Source: Oceanirhabdus sp. W0125-5
Lineage (GTDB): Bacteria; Bacillota; Clostridia; Clostridiales; Clostridiaceae
Direction of reading: 5' to 3'
Assembly: GCF_027938815.1 (NCBI RefSeq)
Contig: NZ_CP115913.1
Location: forward strand, 3,320,001-3,384,000
Length of the DNA: 64,000 bases
The notes under the pieces are model-generated. The model searched no databases. It was not told the origin of the DNA and was given only the letters and a program-made list of their open reading frames with translations. Position numbers and translations under genes: made by a program. Shown here one piece after another: positions 40,518 through 49,251 of the stretch. Position 1 is the stretch's first letter. Every line of letters starts with the position of its first letter.

Positions 40518-43216
40518 TGAAAATTGAAGCAGTAGTCCTGGCTGGTGGATTTTCTTCTAGAGCTAATGGTTTTAAACCACTTTTTGAAATAGGGGGAACA
40601 ACTCTCATTGAGAGGGCTGTTCTTCCTTTCTTGAAATTATGCGACAGGGTTATAGTAGTAACAGGATATAGGAATGAGGATGTAAATAAAGTGCTAAGTA
40701 AATATCCAAAAGTTCATTTGGTATTCAATAAAGATTATATAGATGGCATGTTCTCATCTGTAAAAAAAGGAATTAGAGAGGTTAAGGGAAATAAATTCTT
40801 TCTAACACCAGGTGATTGTCCATTTATAACCTCAGAGGTATGTGAACTTTTAAGTGAGTTCAATGAGGAAGTTATAATACCATCATATTCTTATAGAAAA
40901 GGACACCCTATTTTAATTAATTCAAAGCTCATAGATGAAATACTACATAGTTCTGATGTTTCTCTCAGGGAATATTTAAAGAAAAAAAATTCTAAAATAG
41001 TATCAGTTAACGATGAAGGGGTTTTAAATGATATTGATACAGGAGATGATTACATAAAGGCTATTGAAGTGGCTGCAAGGAGGGATATTTTGAATTATAA
41101 AAAGGATATATCAATTTCAGTTCCAAGACATGATGCCAAAGATAAAATTAGCGGTAAAGCTAAGTATTTAAATGATATTCAAATTGATAACTTTTTATGG
41201 GCCAAAACATTAAGGTCAACTAAAGCTCGTGCTAAAATTATAAATATTAAATATCCAGATATTCCAGAAGGATATTACATTATTGACTATAGAGATGTCC
41301 CAGGTAGGAATAGAGTTAAGACTATTGAAGATGATCAGCCTATTTTTGCTGAAGGAGTAGTTAATTATATTGGTGAACCAATAGCTTTAATAGCTGGTAA
41401 GAATAAAGAAATTATTTTAGACATAATATCAAAGATTGAAATTGAATATGTAGAGATAAACCCTATTTATTCAATGGATGATGCTCTATATAAAGACAAG
41501 AGCATTTTAAAACCACTGTTTATGGAAGACAACTTATTTGCAAATTATAAAATCAATCATGGAGATGTAGATGAGGTATTTAAAACAGCTCATATGGTGT
41601 ATGAAGGAGTATATTCAACAGGATATCAAGAGCATCTTTATCTAGAAACGCAAAGTGTAATGGGAGTATATGATAATAACGAAATTTTAGTATATGGTAG
41701 TATGCAGTGTCCATACTATGTTAAAGCTGCATTAATTCAAGCACTAGCTATGGAAGAAGATAAAGTTAATGTAGTTCAAACAACTACTGGTGGTGCTTTT
41801 GGAGGTAAAGAAGAGTACCCATCTCAACTGGCTGCACAAGTTGCAGTTGCAGCTTTAAAATGTAAATCGAAGGTGAAGTTGATATTAGAAAGAGATGAAG
41901 ATATTGAGTTTACAACTAAACGTCATCCATCAAAGATTTCCATAAAAGGTGCCGTAGATAAGAATAATAAGTTAATTGCTTTGGATATAGATATTAAGTT
42001 AGATGGTGGAGCATATGCCGGGTTGTCAAAAGTAATTCTACAGAGAGCAATGTTTGCAAGTACAGCCGCTTATTATGTTCCAGAATTAAGGATCTCAGGT
42101 AAAGCTATAGCTACTAACACATTGATAGGTGGAGCTTATAGAGGTTTCGGTGCTCCTCAAAGCATTTTTGCTATGGAAAGCTTCATGGAACAATTTAGTT
42201 TAAAATTGGGAATAAGTCCTTTAAAATTCAGAAAAAAAAATTTCTTAAAAACTGGAAATAAATCATGTACTAATGGTGTGTTTAGAGAATTTATACCATT
42301 AGAAGATATGTATAAACGACTAAATGAACTTACTACTAGAAAAGAACATGCCTCCAATAAATTAATTGGTACAGGATACTCCTTCTTTTATCATGGTTGT
42401 GGCTTTACTGGAAGTGGAGAGAAAGATCATATTAAAGCAGAAGTATTACTCGTCAAAGATAGAGAGAAAGTTGAAGTTCTAATATCAAATGTAGAAATGG
42501 GACAAGGTGCATCAATAACTTTAAGAAAGATTGTTGCCCATACTCTTGATATTCCTCTAGAAAAAACAAAGTTTGTAAATCCAGATACTCGAAGGGTTCC
42601 TGATTCAGGTCCCACTGTTGCTTCCAGAACAATAATGATTGTTGGGAAATTACTTTATGATGCTTCCATTGAATTAAAACAGAAATGGACTGACGGAGAG
42701 TATATTGAAGTAAGAAAAAACTATGTCCATCCTAAAGGATTTGAGTGGAATGAAGAAGAACTTAAAGGAGATGCATACAATTCATATTCATGGGGAGCTA
42801 ACGCAGTTGAAGTTGAAGTGGATCCAATAACATATCAGGTTAAAGTTAGAAAAATTTGGACAGTATTTGATATTGGTAAAGCTATAGATGAGCGGATAGT
42901 TATGGGACAAATTGATGGTGGAATAATTCAAGGATTAGGTTATGCTAGTATAGAGGTAATGAGACAATATAATGGGAAAATACAACAAAGAACAAATACA
43001 GATTACATTATTCCTACATCTATGGATTTTCCTAATATTCATAAAGAATTAATTAATAATCCATATGAGTTAGGTCCATATGGTGCTAAAGGTCTTGGGG
43101 AAATTACTTTTGTAGGCATACCAGTTGCATACTCAAATGCAGTAAGCAATGCTCTTAATATGGGTATATATGATTTACCAATAACACCTGAAACACTCAT
43201 GAGGAAAGGGGAGTAG
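40517..43216 (+). CDS. Fusion: MocA-like cytidylyltransferase + molybdenum hydroxylase large subunit
   Basis: About 899 aa. Residues 1-190 are a MobA/MocA nucleotidyltransferase (VVLAGGFSSRANGFKPL, LTPGDCPF, RKGHPILI, LNDIDTGDDY). The rest is an XDH-type Mo subunit with SVPRHDAKDKISGKAKYLND, GYQEHLYLETQS (the purine-binding Glu is present), GGAFGGKEEYP, GAYRGFGAPQ and PYGAKGLGEI. Enzymes of this cluster usually have MocA as a separate gene, so the fusion links cofactor cytidylation to its client. ATG overlaps the previous stop (TGATG); GTG at 40514 is an alternative. Confidence 0.92.
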   Translation: MKIEAVVLAGGFSSRANGFKPLFEIGGTTLIERAVLPFLKLCDRVIVVTGYRNEDVNKVLSKYPKVHLVFNKDYIDGMFSSVKKGIREVKGNKFFLTPGDCPFITSEVCELLSEFNEEVIIPSYSYRKGHPILINSKLIDEILHSSDVSLREYLKKKNSKIVSVNDEGVLNDIDTGDDYIKAIEVAARRDILNYKKDISISVPRHDAKDKISGKAKYLNDIQIDNFLWAKTLRSTKARAKIINIKYPDIPEGYYIIDYRDVPGRNRVKTIEDDQPIFAEGVVNYIGEPIALIAGKNKEIILDIISKIEIEYVEINPIYSMDDALYKDKSILKPLFMEDNLFANYKINHGDVDEVFKTAHMVYEGVYSTGYQEHLYLETQSVMGVYDNNEILVYGSMQCPYYVKAALIQALAMEEDKVNVVQTTTGGAFGGKEEYPSQLAAQVAVAALKCKSKVKLILERDEDIEFTTKRHPSKISIKGAVDKNNKLIALDIDIKLDGGAYAGLSKVILQRAMFASTAAYYVPELRISGKAIATNTLIGGAYRGFGAPQSIFAMESFMEQFSLKLGISPLKFRKKNFLKTGNKSCTNGVFREFIPLEDMYKRLNELTTRKEHASNKLIGTGYSFFYHGCGFTGSGEKDHIKAEVLLVKDREKVEVLISNVEMGQGASITLRKIVAHTLDIPLEKTKFVNPDTRRVPDSGPTVASRTIMIVGKLLYDASIELKQKWTDGEYIEVRKNYVHPKGFEWNEEELKGDAYNSYSWGANAVEVEVDPITYQVKVRKIWTVFDIGKAIDERIVMGQIDGGIIQGLGYASIEVMRQYNGKIQQRTNTDYIIPTSMDFPNIHKELINNPYELGPYGAKGLGEITFVGIPVAYSNAVSNALNMGIYDLPITPETLMRKGE

Positions 43217-43220
43217 TACA

Positions 43221-43691
43221 ATGAAAATCACTTTTTTTATTGATGGAAACGAAATAACACTAGATGTTGAACCAACAAGAAGATTATTAGATGTAATTAG
43301 AGAAGAGTTAAACATTACAGGTGTAAAAGAAGGTTGCGGTCAGGGTGAATGTGGTGCTTGCTCAGTATTCTTAGATGGTAAATTAGTCAACTCTTGTATG
43401 GTTCCAATGATAAAGGTTCAAGGCTCATCTGTAATTACAATTCAAGGGTTTTCAAAAACAGAGAGATATAAAGTTTTAGAACAGGCTTTTATTGATGCAG
43501 GAGCAGTTCAATGTGGATTCTGCACTCCCGGTATGATTCTTGCAAGTGAAGCTCTTCTTACCAATGTAGCTAATCCTAATGATGTAGATATAAGAAAAGG
43601 AATATCTGGTAACCTATGTAGATGTACAGGATACAATATGATAATTGATGCGATTAAGCTTGCAAAAAAAAGGGGGAGGGATTTATGGTAA
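43221..43691 (+). CDS. [2Fe-2S] subunit of molybdenum hydroxylase (second set)
   Basis: A 156-aa protein with CGQGECGACSVFLDG and CGFCTPGMILA...GNLCRCTGY. All eight cluster cysteines are visible. ATG after AAAGGGGAG, 4 bases past the fusion gene; overlaps the FAD subunit by 7 bases. Not nearly identical to the first [2Fe-2S] subunit, so the two sets are old paralogues. Confidence 0.92.
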   Translation: MKITFFIDGNEITLDVEPTRRLLDVIREELNITGVKEGCGQGECGACSVFLDGKLVNSCMVPMIKVQGSSVITIQGFSKTERYKVLEQAFIDAGAVQCGFCTPGMILASEALLTNVANPNDVDIRKGISGNLCRCTGYNMIIDAIKLAKKRGRDLW

Positions 43692-44548
43692 ACTCGTTTA
43701 TTCCTTCAACTTTAGACGAGACTTTGGAGTTATTGAACAAACATAATAATATTACTATTATTGCTGGTGGAACTGATTTAATGGTTAGAAATAAACGCTG
43801 GTCAGGTACAGTACCTAAGTTTAATGATAATATTCTTTTAGTTGATAATATTAATGATTTGAGAGATGTCCATTTTGATGATGAATTTATAAAAATCGGT
43901 TCTGGTATCACCTTAACTGAAATTGCTGAGAATAAAAGACTCCCAAGTATACTCAGGGTTGCAGCTGAAGAAATGGCATCTCCTGCAATAAGAAACATTG
44001 CTACAATAGGAGGCAATATTATTAACGCTTCACCAGCTGGAGATTTATTGCCACCATTATATGCCTTAGATAGCAAGTTGGTAATAAAATCCACCAGTAG
44101 TACTCGAATAGTTCCTATTAAAGATTTTATCACTGGTCCTGGAAAAACTATTATTGAGAAAAACGAATTATTAGTGAGTATTCTATTTGAAAATTATAAT
44201 ATCACTTATGATTATTATAAAAAGGTAGGTACAAGAAATTCTACGGCACTCTCTAAACTTTCATTTTGTGGTGTTAAAATCAAAAAAGGTGAAAAAGAAG
44301 AAGTCCGTATTGCTTTTGGAGCAGTAGCACCAACTATTGTTAAATCTGAAAGGATTGAAAACCAAATATTAGATGAGTTACTCAAAGATGCAAATAAAAT
44401 TATAAATGTTAAACATATAAATGAAAAAATTATTAAAGAATATGATAAATTGATTTCACCTATAACAGATCAAAGGTCGACTAAAGAATATCGCAGAATA
44501 ACTTCTTTAAAACTGCTAGAGGATTTCTTAACAAGAGTTTTTAAATAA
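43685..44548 (+). CDS. FAD-binding subunit of molybdenum hydroxylase (second set)
   Basis: A 287-aa protein with IIAGGTDLMVRNK and RNIATIGGNIINASPAGDLLPPLYAL, the two FAD loops, then the C-terminal domain with RIAFGAVAPT. It completes the second hydroxylase and is the last gene of the operon; a bidirectional terminator follows. Confidence 0.92.
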   Translation: MVNSFIPSTLDETLELLNKHNNITIIAGGTDLMVRNKRWSGTVPKFNDNILLVDNINDLRDVHFDDEFIKIGSGITLTEIAENKRLPSILRVAAEEMASPAIRNIATIGGNIINASPAGDLLPPLYALDSKLVIKSTSSTRIVPIKDFITGPGKTIIEKNELLVSILFENYNITYDYYKKVGTRNSTALSKLSFCGVKIKKGEKEEVRIAFGAVAPTIVKSERIENQILDELLKDANKIINVKHINEKIIKEYDKLISPITDQRSTKEYRRITSLKLLEDFLTRVFK

Positions 44549-44551
44549 TAA

Positions 44552-44579
44552 AAAACTGCATCTATATAGATGCAGTTTT
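44552..44579. terminator. Bidirectional terminator of the purine operon and acetate transporter
   Basis: AAAACTGCATCTAT and its complement form a 28-base perfect palindrome between convergent genes. Confidence 0.9.
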
Positions 44580-44595
44580 ATTTAAATTTAATTAA

Positions 44596-45207
44596 TTACT
44601 TTTTAAAGATTCCAAATGGCTTACCAAGTGGTAAGAATACTCTACCAAAAGTAGCATTTAAAACATTACCAGCAAATCCGTAGAATGCCATGATAGAGAT
44701 TAATAGTTCTGAATAAGCAGCTATTTCGTGGAAAATTTCACCCATTCCAAATCCATGACCAGCAAGACCGATAAATAAGAAATCAATAAGTACAAAAATT
44801 ATAAATAATACCTTGTTTGTTTCCATAGCACCAATAGTTAAAAAGATAGTGAAAACTAAGTATCCTAAATATGCGAATGCTAATTGTTTTGGATCAACTG
44901 AAGCTGCTAAACTCTCTCCAAATACCCCACCTTTGATTAACCAGCTCATTGCTACTGCAAACCAGAATAAAGCATAACCACCAAATGCAGTAGTTCCAAA
45001 TACGTTATTTCTCTTACAGTCATTGATGCAAGCAAATAATTGAGCGAAAGCTCCTAAGAATATTGCCCATGGTAGTACAAAAGAAACTCCACTAGTCCAT
45101 CCTAACTTTAAAGATGAAGCTACTAATGTAACCATAGCTAATCCAAATAATCCTAATGCTGATGGATCAGCAGTAGTAATTTTAACTTCTTTGTTTAAAT
45201 TGCTCAT
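44596..45207 (-). CDS. Acetate uptake/efflux transporter, SatP/GPR1-FUN34-YaaH family
   Basis: A 203-aa protein with six membrane helices. The family signature N-P-A-P-x-G-L appears as DPSALGLFGLA near residue 15. Acetate is an expected end product of purine fermentation, so its place directly after the purine operon is fitting, though it is transcribed convergently. ATG with AGGAGGGTAA upstream. Confidence 0.88.
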   Translation of the reverse strand: MSNLNKEVKITTADPSALGLFGLAMVTLVASSLKLGWTSGVSFVLPWAIFLGAFAQLFACINDCKRNNVFGTTAFGGYALFWFAVAMSWLIKGGVFGESLAASVDPKQLAFAYLGYLVFTIFLTIGAMETNKVLFIIFVLIDFLFIGLAGHGFGMGEIFHEIAAYSELLISIMAFYGFAGNVLNATFGRVFLPLGKPFGIFKK

Positions 45208-45293
45208 AATTACCCTCCTAAAATTTAAATGCGTATTTCACACAAAATTAAACTTATCAAATTATCTAACAAAAGTCAATATTTTTTCGGCAT

Positions 45294-46427
45294 TTAACAT
45301 CTTTTTTCGTCAAAATATTGGTAGAAATAGCACTTCAATCTACCATTATATAACTTTCTGTTCTTGCTAGATCTTCTTCCGTAGAAAATTTGGAAATCCT
45401 CGTTTGAAGTAAGAATGAACTTATTCCAGTAAGGTAATTTTTCAAAAGAAATTCCCATATCCTTATATAATACCTTAATTTCATCTATATCATTAAGTCT
45501 CTCACCATATGGCGGGTTACATATTATGTATCCATACTTTCTTTTATTAGATAAATTTCTCATATCCATTTCCTGAATATGTACACTATCATCAACACCT
45601 GCAAGCTCACAGTTTGATCTTGCTATACCACAAGACCTCCTATTAATATCATACCCTTGTAATTTAAGTTCACTCTCATAATCAATAACTTCGTATGCTT
45701 CCTTTTTGCATTTCTTAAACAATCCTTCTGGCATAATATCCCAATCTTCAAAAGCAAACTTTCTATTTATTCCTGGTGCAATATTTCTTGCCATCAAAGC
45801 AGCCTCAATAAGAATTGTACCTGATCCACAGAAAGGATCTACTAATGGGTATTCTTTTGTCCATCCACTTATTTTAACTAAAGCAGCTGCAAGTGTTTCT
45901 TTAAGGGGTGCTTCATTACCTTTTTCTCTATATCCTCTTCTGTGTAATGCTGTTCCACTAGTATTAAGATGAACGGTAACTATATCTTTATGAATAGCTA
46001 CATGAATTGGGTAATATGCTCCACCCTCATTAAACCAGCTAACTGAATAATTTTCTTTCATTTTTTCTACTATTGCTTTTTTTGTAATTGCTTGAATATC
46101 TGATAAACTAAAAAGCTGTGATTTAACAGATTTAGCATCAGCTACTGGAAATTCTGCATTCTCAGGAAGATAATTTGCCCAATCAATCTTTTTTACACCT
46201 TGGAATAACTGTTCAAAAGATGTTGCTTTAAATTCACCTAATTTGATATATACTCTATCTACACATCTTAACCATAGGTTACTCATACATATTGCTTTTT
46301 CATCACCTTTGTATGTAATCTTACCATTTTCTACTTGTAAATCTTTAAATCCTAGTTCTTTTAATTCTTTTGCAGCAATAGCTTCTATTCCAAAAGCTGT
46401 AGTTGCAACTAAGTCGTATATTGCCAT
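45294..46427 (-). CDS. THUMP-domain RNA methyltransferase (RlmL/YpsC-like)
   Basis: A 377-aa protein. The N-terminal THUMP region (residues about 1-160) is followed by a methyltransferase domain with VDPFCGSGTILIEAALMA, ICNPPYGERL (the NPPY N2/N6-methyl motif) and LTSNEDF. It probably methylates guanine N2 in 23S rRNA. The ATG at 46427 has GGAGG 5-9 bases upstream; the TTG at 46439 overlaps that site. Confidence 0.88.
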   Translation of the reverse strand: MAIYDLVATTAFGIEAIAAKELKELGFKDLQVENGKITYKGDEKAICMSNLWLRCVDRVYIKLGEFKATSFEQLFQGVKKIDWANYLPENAEFPVADAKSVKSQLFSLSDIQAITKKAIVEKMKENYSVSWFNEGGAYYPIHVAIHKDIVTVHLNTSGTALHRRGYREKGNEAPLKETLAAALVKISGWTKEYPLVDPFCGSGTILIEAALMARNIAPGINRKFAFEDWDIMPEGLFKKCKKEAYEVIDYESELKLQGYDINRRSCGIARSNCELAGVDDSVHIQEMDMRNLSNKRKYGYIICNPPYGERLNDIDEIKVLYKDMGISFEKLPYWNKFILTSNEDFQIFYGRRSSKNRKLYNGRLKCYFYQYFDEKRC

Positions 46428-46580
46428 ATTTACCTCCAAATTTGAAAGATATTTTTCTAAAATATCATTAATAGTACTATATAATGATATATTTCTATTA
46501 ATTAAAAGTCAATTCTATTGTTTTAATAGACGATTTTATTTATACTATAGAGGTTAAAGAATAAAAATGAAGGTGATAAC

Positions 46581-47288
46581 TTGGAAAGATTGCAAAAATA
46601 TTTAGCTAGATGCGGAATAGCATCAAGAAGAAAATGTGAAGTATTAATTACAGACGGAAAAGTAAAAGTAAATGGTGAGGTTATAACAGAGTTAGGGTTT
46701 AAAATTGATCCTAATAATGATGAAGTCATTTATAATGGAAAATTAATTAAAGATGAAGAAATAAAAAAATACATAATGTTAAATAAACCATTAAATACAA
46801 TTTCCTCAGCGAAAGATGAAAGAGGAAGAACTACAGTAGTAGATTTAATAAATATACCTGAAAGGATTTACCCTATTGGAAGGTTAGATTATGATACTAC
46901 TGGAATGCTCTTATTAACCAACGATGGTGAAATTTTTAATTCAATTATGCATCCAAGCAGAAAAATTAATAAAGTCTATGAAGCCAAAATTAAAGGGAAT
47001 CCAACAAAAGAGGAAATTCAAAGATTTTGCAATGGTGTTGTTATAGATGGTTACAAAACTGCAAATGCTAAATTTGAAGTTCTAAAAAGCGGCACTGATT
47101 ATAGTGAAGTGAGAATAACAATTCATGAAGGTAAAAACCGACAAGTTAGAAAAATGTGTGATGCTATTGGTCACAAAGTTGTTAAACTTAAAAGGGTATC
47201 TATTGGTGATCTTAGATTAGGAAAGCTTAAAATTGGTGAGTGGAGAGAACTATCAAAAAAAGAGTTAGAATATCTTAGAAAACTATAA
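46581..47288 (+). CDS. rluB: 23S rRNA pseudouridine synthase, RluB/RsuA family
   Basis: A 235-aa protein. An S4 RNA-binding domain (ERLQKYLARCGIASRRKCE) is followed by the catalytic motif GRLDYDTTGMLLLTNDG with its Asp, and by NRQVRKMCDAIGH. TTG start after GAAGGTGAT. Typical single-gene layout divergent from the RNA methyltransferase. Confidence 0.9.
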   Translation: MERLQKYLARCGIASRRKCEVLITDGKVKVNGEVITELGFKIDPNNDEVIYNGKLIKDEEIKKYIMLNKPLNTISSAKDERGRTTVVDLINIPERIYPIGRLDYDTTGMLLLTNDGEIFNSIMHPSRKINKVYEAKIKGNPTKEEIQRFCNGVVIDGYKTANAKFEVLKSGTDYSEVRITIHEGKNRQVRKMCDAIGHKVVKLKRVSIGDLRLGKLKIGEWRELSKKELEYLRKL

Positions 47289-47304
47289 AATAAAGAAAAG
47301 AAAA

Positions 47305-47432
47305 AAAGAATAAAGAACAAATTAGGTTATTTTTCTTCCTTATGTCAGAAAAAAGTGTATATTCCCTATTCCTTGATAATTGAAAAGCGTTCAGCTCGCC
47401 TGAAAGGTATCATTATTTGTTCTTTATTCTTT
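47305..47432. mobile_element. MITE-like element with 18-bp terminal inverted repeats
   Basis: AAAGAATAAAGAACAAAT (47305-47322) and its exact complement (47415-47432) bound a 128-bp segment without a coding frame. An extra ATTTGTTCTTT lies at 47436-47446. The interior contains AAAAGCGTTCAGCTCGCCTGAAAGG, higher in GC than its surroundings. It could be a miniature transposable or repetitive element, or one large RNA hairpin. Confidence 0.5.
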
Positions 47433-47522
47433 GATATTTGTTCTTTGAACTAAAATTTTACTTTATAATTTCTTAAGTTTAATAAGTTTTAAATTTAAGA
47501 AATTAAAATTTCGAGGTGTGTT

Positions 47523-48077
47523 ATGTTTAAGTATGTTAATGATATTAGTGAATTAGCTCAACAAATAATAGATAGATATAATTCAGAATTTAATTTAGCA
47601 ATAGATTGTACATTAGGAAATGGACACGATTGTGATTTTTTAAGAAAAAAGTTTAAGAAGGTAATTGCCTTTGATGTTCAAAGTGAGGCGATTGAAAGAT
47701 ACAGAGGATTTAACTACGATAATGTTGAATGTATATGTGACTCTCATGAAAATTTGCAAAACTATATTTCTGAAAATATTGATGTTGCAATGTTCAACCT
47801 AGGATATTTACCTGGTGGAGATAAATCCATTACAACTAAACATGAAAGTTCTATAAAAGCATTAGAGTCTGCAACATCATTACTAAACGAAGGTGGGCTA
47901 ATAACTCTTGCAATTTATCACGGCCATGATGAAGGAAAAATTGAAAAAGAAGAAATATTAAGATATTTGAAAGACCTTGATTCTAAAAAGTTCGGAGTTA
48001 TGCTCCATACCTTTCATAATAGGAGCAAAACAGCACCATTATTAATTGTTATTGAAAAAAAACTTTCAAAACGTTGA
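47523..48077 (+). CDS. mnmM: tRNA uridine methyltransferase MnmM (YtqB) family
   Basis: A 184-aa SAM enzyme with IDCTLGNGHDCDFL (motif I), AFDVQSEAI, MFNLGYLPGGDKSITT and the HTFHNRSKTAPLLIVIEK ending. The NLGYLPGGDK block is specific to the YtqB/MnmM group, which methylates nm5s2U34 in tRNA in Gram-positives. Length is normal. ATG with GAGGTGTGTT upstream. Confidence 0.85.
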   Translation: MFKYVNDISELAQQIIDRYNSEFNLAIDCTLGNGHDCDFLRKKFKKVIAFDVQSEAIERYRGFNYDNVECICDSHENLQNYISENIDVAMFNLGYLPGGDKSITTKHESSIKALESATSLLNEGGLITLAIYHGHDEGKIEKEEILRYLKDLDSKKFGVMLHTFHNRSKTAPLLIVIEKKLSKR

Positions 48078-48220
48078 AAGAAGTATAAATTAATGTTAAA
48101 ATGAAATAAATATTTCATTTGTTTTAAAAATGAAATAAAAAATGCATGACGTATATTGATATAAAATAACTTATAGTTTACACATAAAATAATCATATTA
48201 TATTGAAGGGATTGAAAAAC

Positions 48221-49096
48221 ATGAATGAAAAACGAGATATAATGCGAATGATCCAAATGAAATTTCCCAAACTAAGTAAAGGTCAAAAACTTATTGGAGA
48301 ATATATTTTAAAAAATTATGATAAAGCTGCATTTATGACTGCTGCAAAATTAGGAAAAAGTGTTGGAGTTAGTGAATCTACTGTTGTTAGATTTGCTAAT
48401 GAGATGGGATTCATTGGATACCCAAAACTTCAAAAAGCACTTCAAGAAATCGTAAAAAATAAATTAACCACTGTTCAGAGAATAGAATTATCAAATGATT
48501 ATATTACTAAGGAAAATGCTCTTAAAGGTGTTTTAAAATCTGACATGGAAAATATTAGAGCTACTTTAGAAAAAATTGATCATAAAACATTTGATGCAGT
48601 AATCAATTCATTATTTGAAGCAAAAAAAATCTACATTATAGGATTAAGAAGTTCAACAGCTATAGCTGAGTTCTTAGGCTTCTATTTGAACTTGATATTA
48701 GACAACGTAAAAGTTGTAAAACATGGTGTCAGTGATATAGTAGAACAATTAATCAATGTAGGTGAAGGAGATTTAGTTATTGGTATAGGATTTCCAAGAT
48801 ATGCTGTAAGAACTATAGATACACTTGAATTTGCAAGAAATAGAAATGCTAAGGTAGTGGCAATTACTGACAGTTTACTTTCACCACTTGCCGCAAGAGC
48901 AGACTATTCACTCATTGCTCAAAGCAACATGGCTTCTTTTGTTGATTCACTGGTTGCACCTCTTAGTGTAATAAATGCACTTATTATAGCTGTTGGATTA
49001 AGAGAGAAAGAGAAGATTTCATCTACTTTTACCGAATTAGAGAAGATTTGGGAGAATTATGAAGTATATGACCACAAGTCAAAAGAGAAATACTAA
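48221..49096 (+). CDS. MurR/RpiR-family transcriptional regulator
   Basis: A 291-aa protein: N-terminal HTH_6 (FPKLSKGQKLIGEYILKNYDKAAF, then VSESTVVRFANEMGF) and a C-terminal SIS domain (KIYIIGLRSSTAIAEFLGFYLN, IGIGFPRYAVRT). SIS domains sense sugar phosphates. The ATG at 48221 follows AAGGG by 10 bases; the TTG at 48203 is less likely. It precedes gdhA by 155 bases and may control it or a distant sugar gene. Confidence 0.85.
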   Translation: MNEKRDIMRMIQMKFPKLSKGQKLIGEYILKNYDKAAFMTAAKLGKSVGVSESTVVRFANEMGFIGYPKLQKALQEIVKNKLTTVQRIELSNDYITKENALKGVLKSDMENIRATLEKIDHKTFDAVINSLFEAKKIYIIGLRSSTAIAEFLGFYLNLILDNVKVVKHGVSDIVEQLINVGEGDLVIGIGFPRYAVRTIDTLEFARNRNAKVVAITDSLLSPLAARADYSLIAQSNMASFVDSLVAPLSVINALIIAVGLREKEKISSTFTELEKIWENYEVYDHKSKEKY

Positions 49097-49251
49097 AATA
49101 ATTTTAAAAAATACTAAAATAATTTAAATTTTTTTGAAAATTAAGAAGGAATAATTAAATTAATATAGAATATAATATAGCATGGAAAAGAAATTTAAAT
49201 TTCAAAACAATATAAAAATGAATCTAAGCATTCATTCAGGAGGGAAATAAC

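Noticed and set aside
38220..43216. Selenocysteine in the molybdenum hydroxylases
   Set aside because: No in-frame TGA interrupts either large subunit. Selenium-dependent members use a labile selenido ligand, which sequence cannot show.
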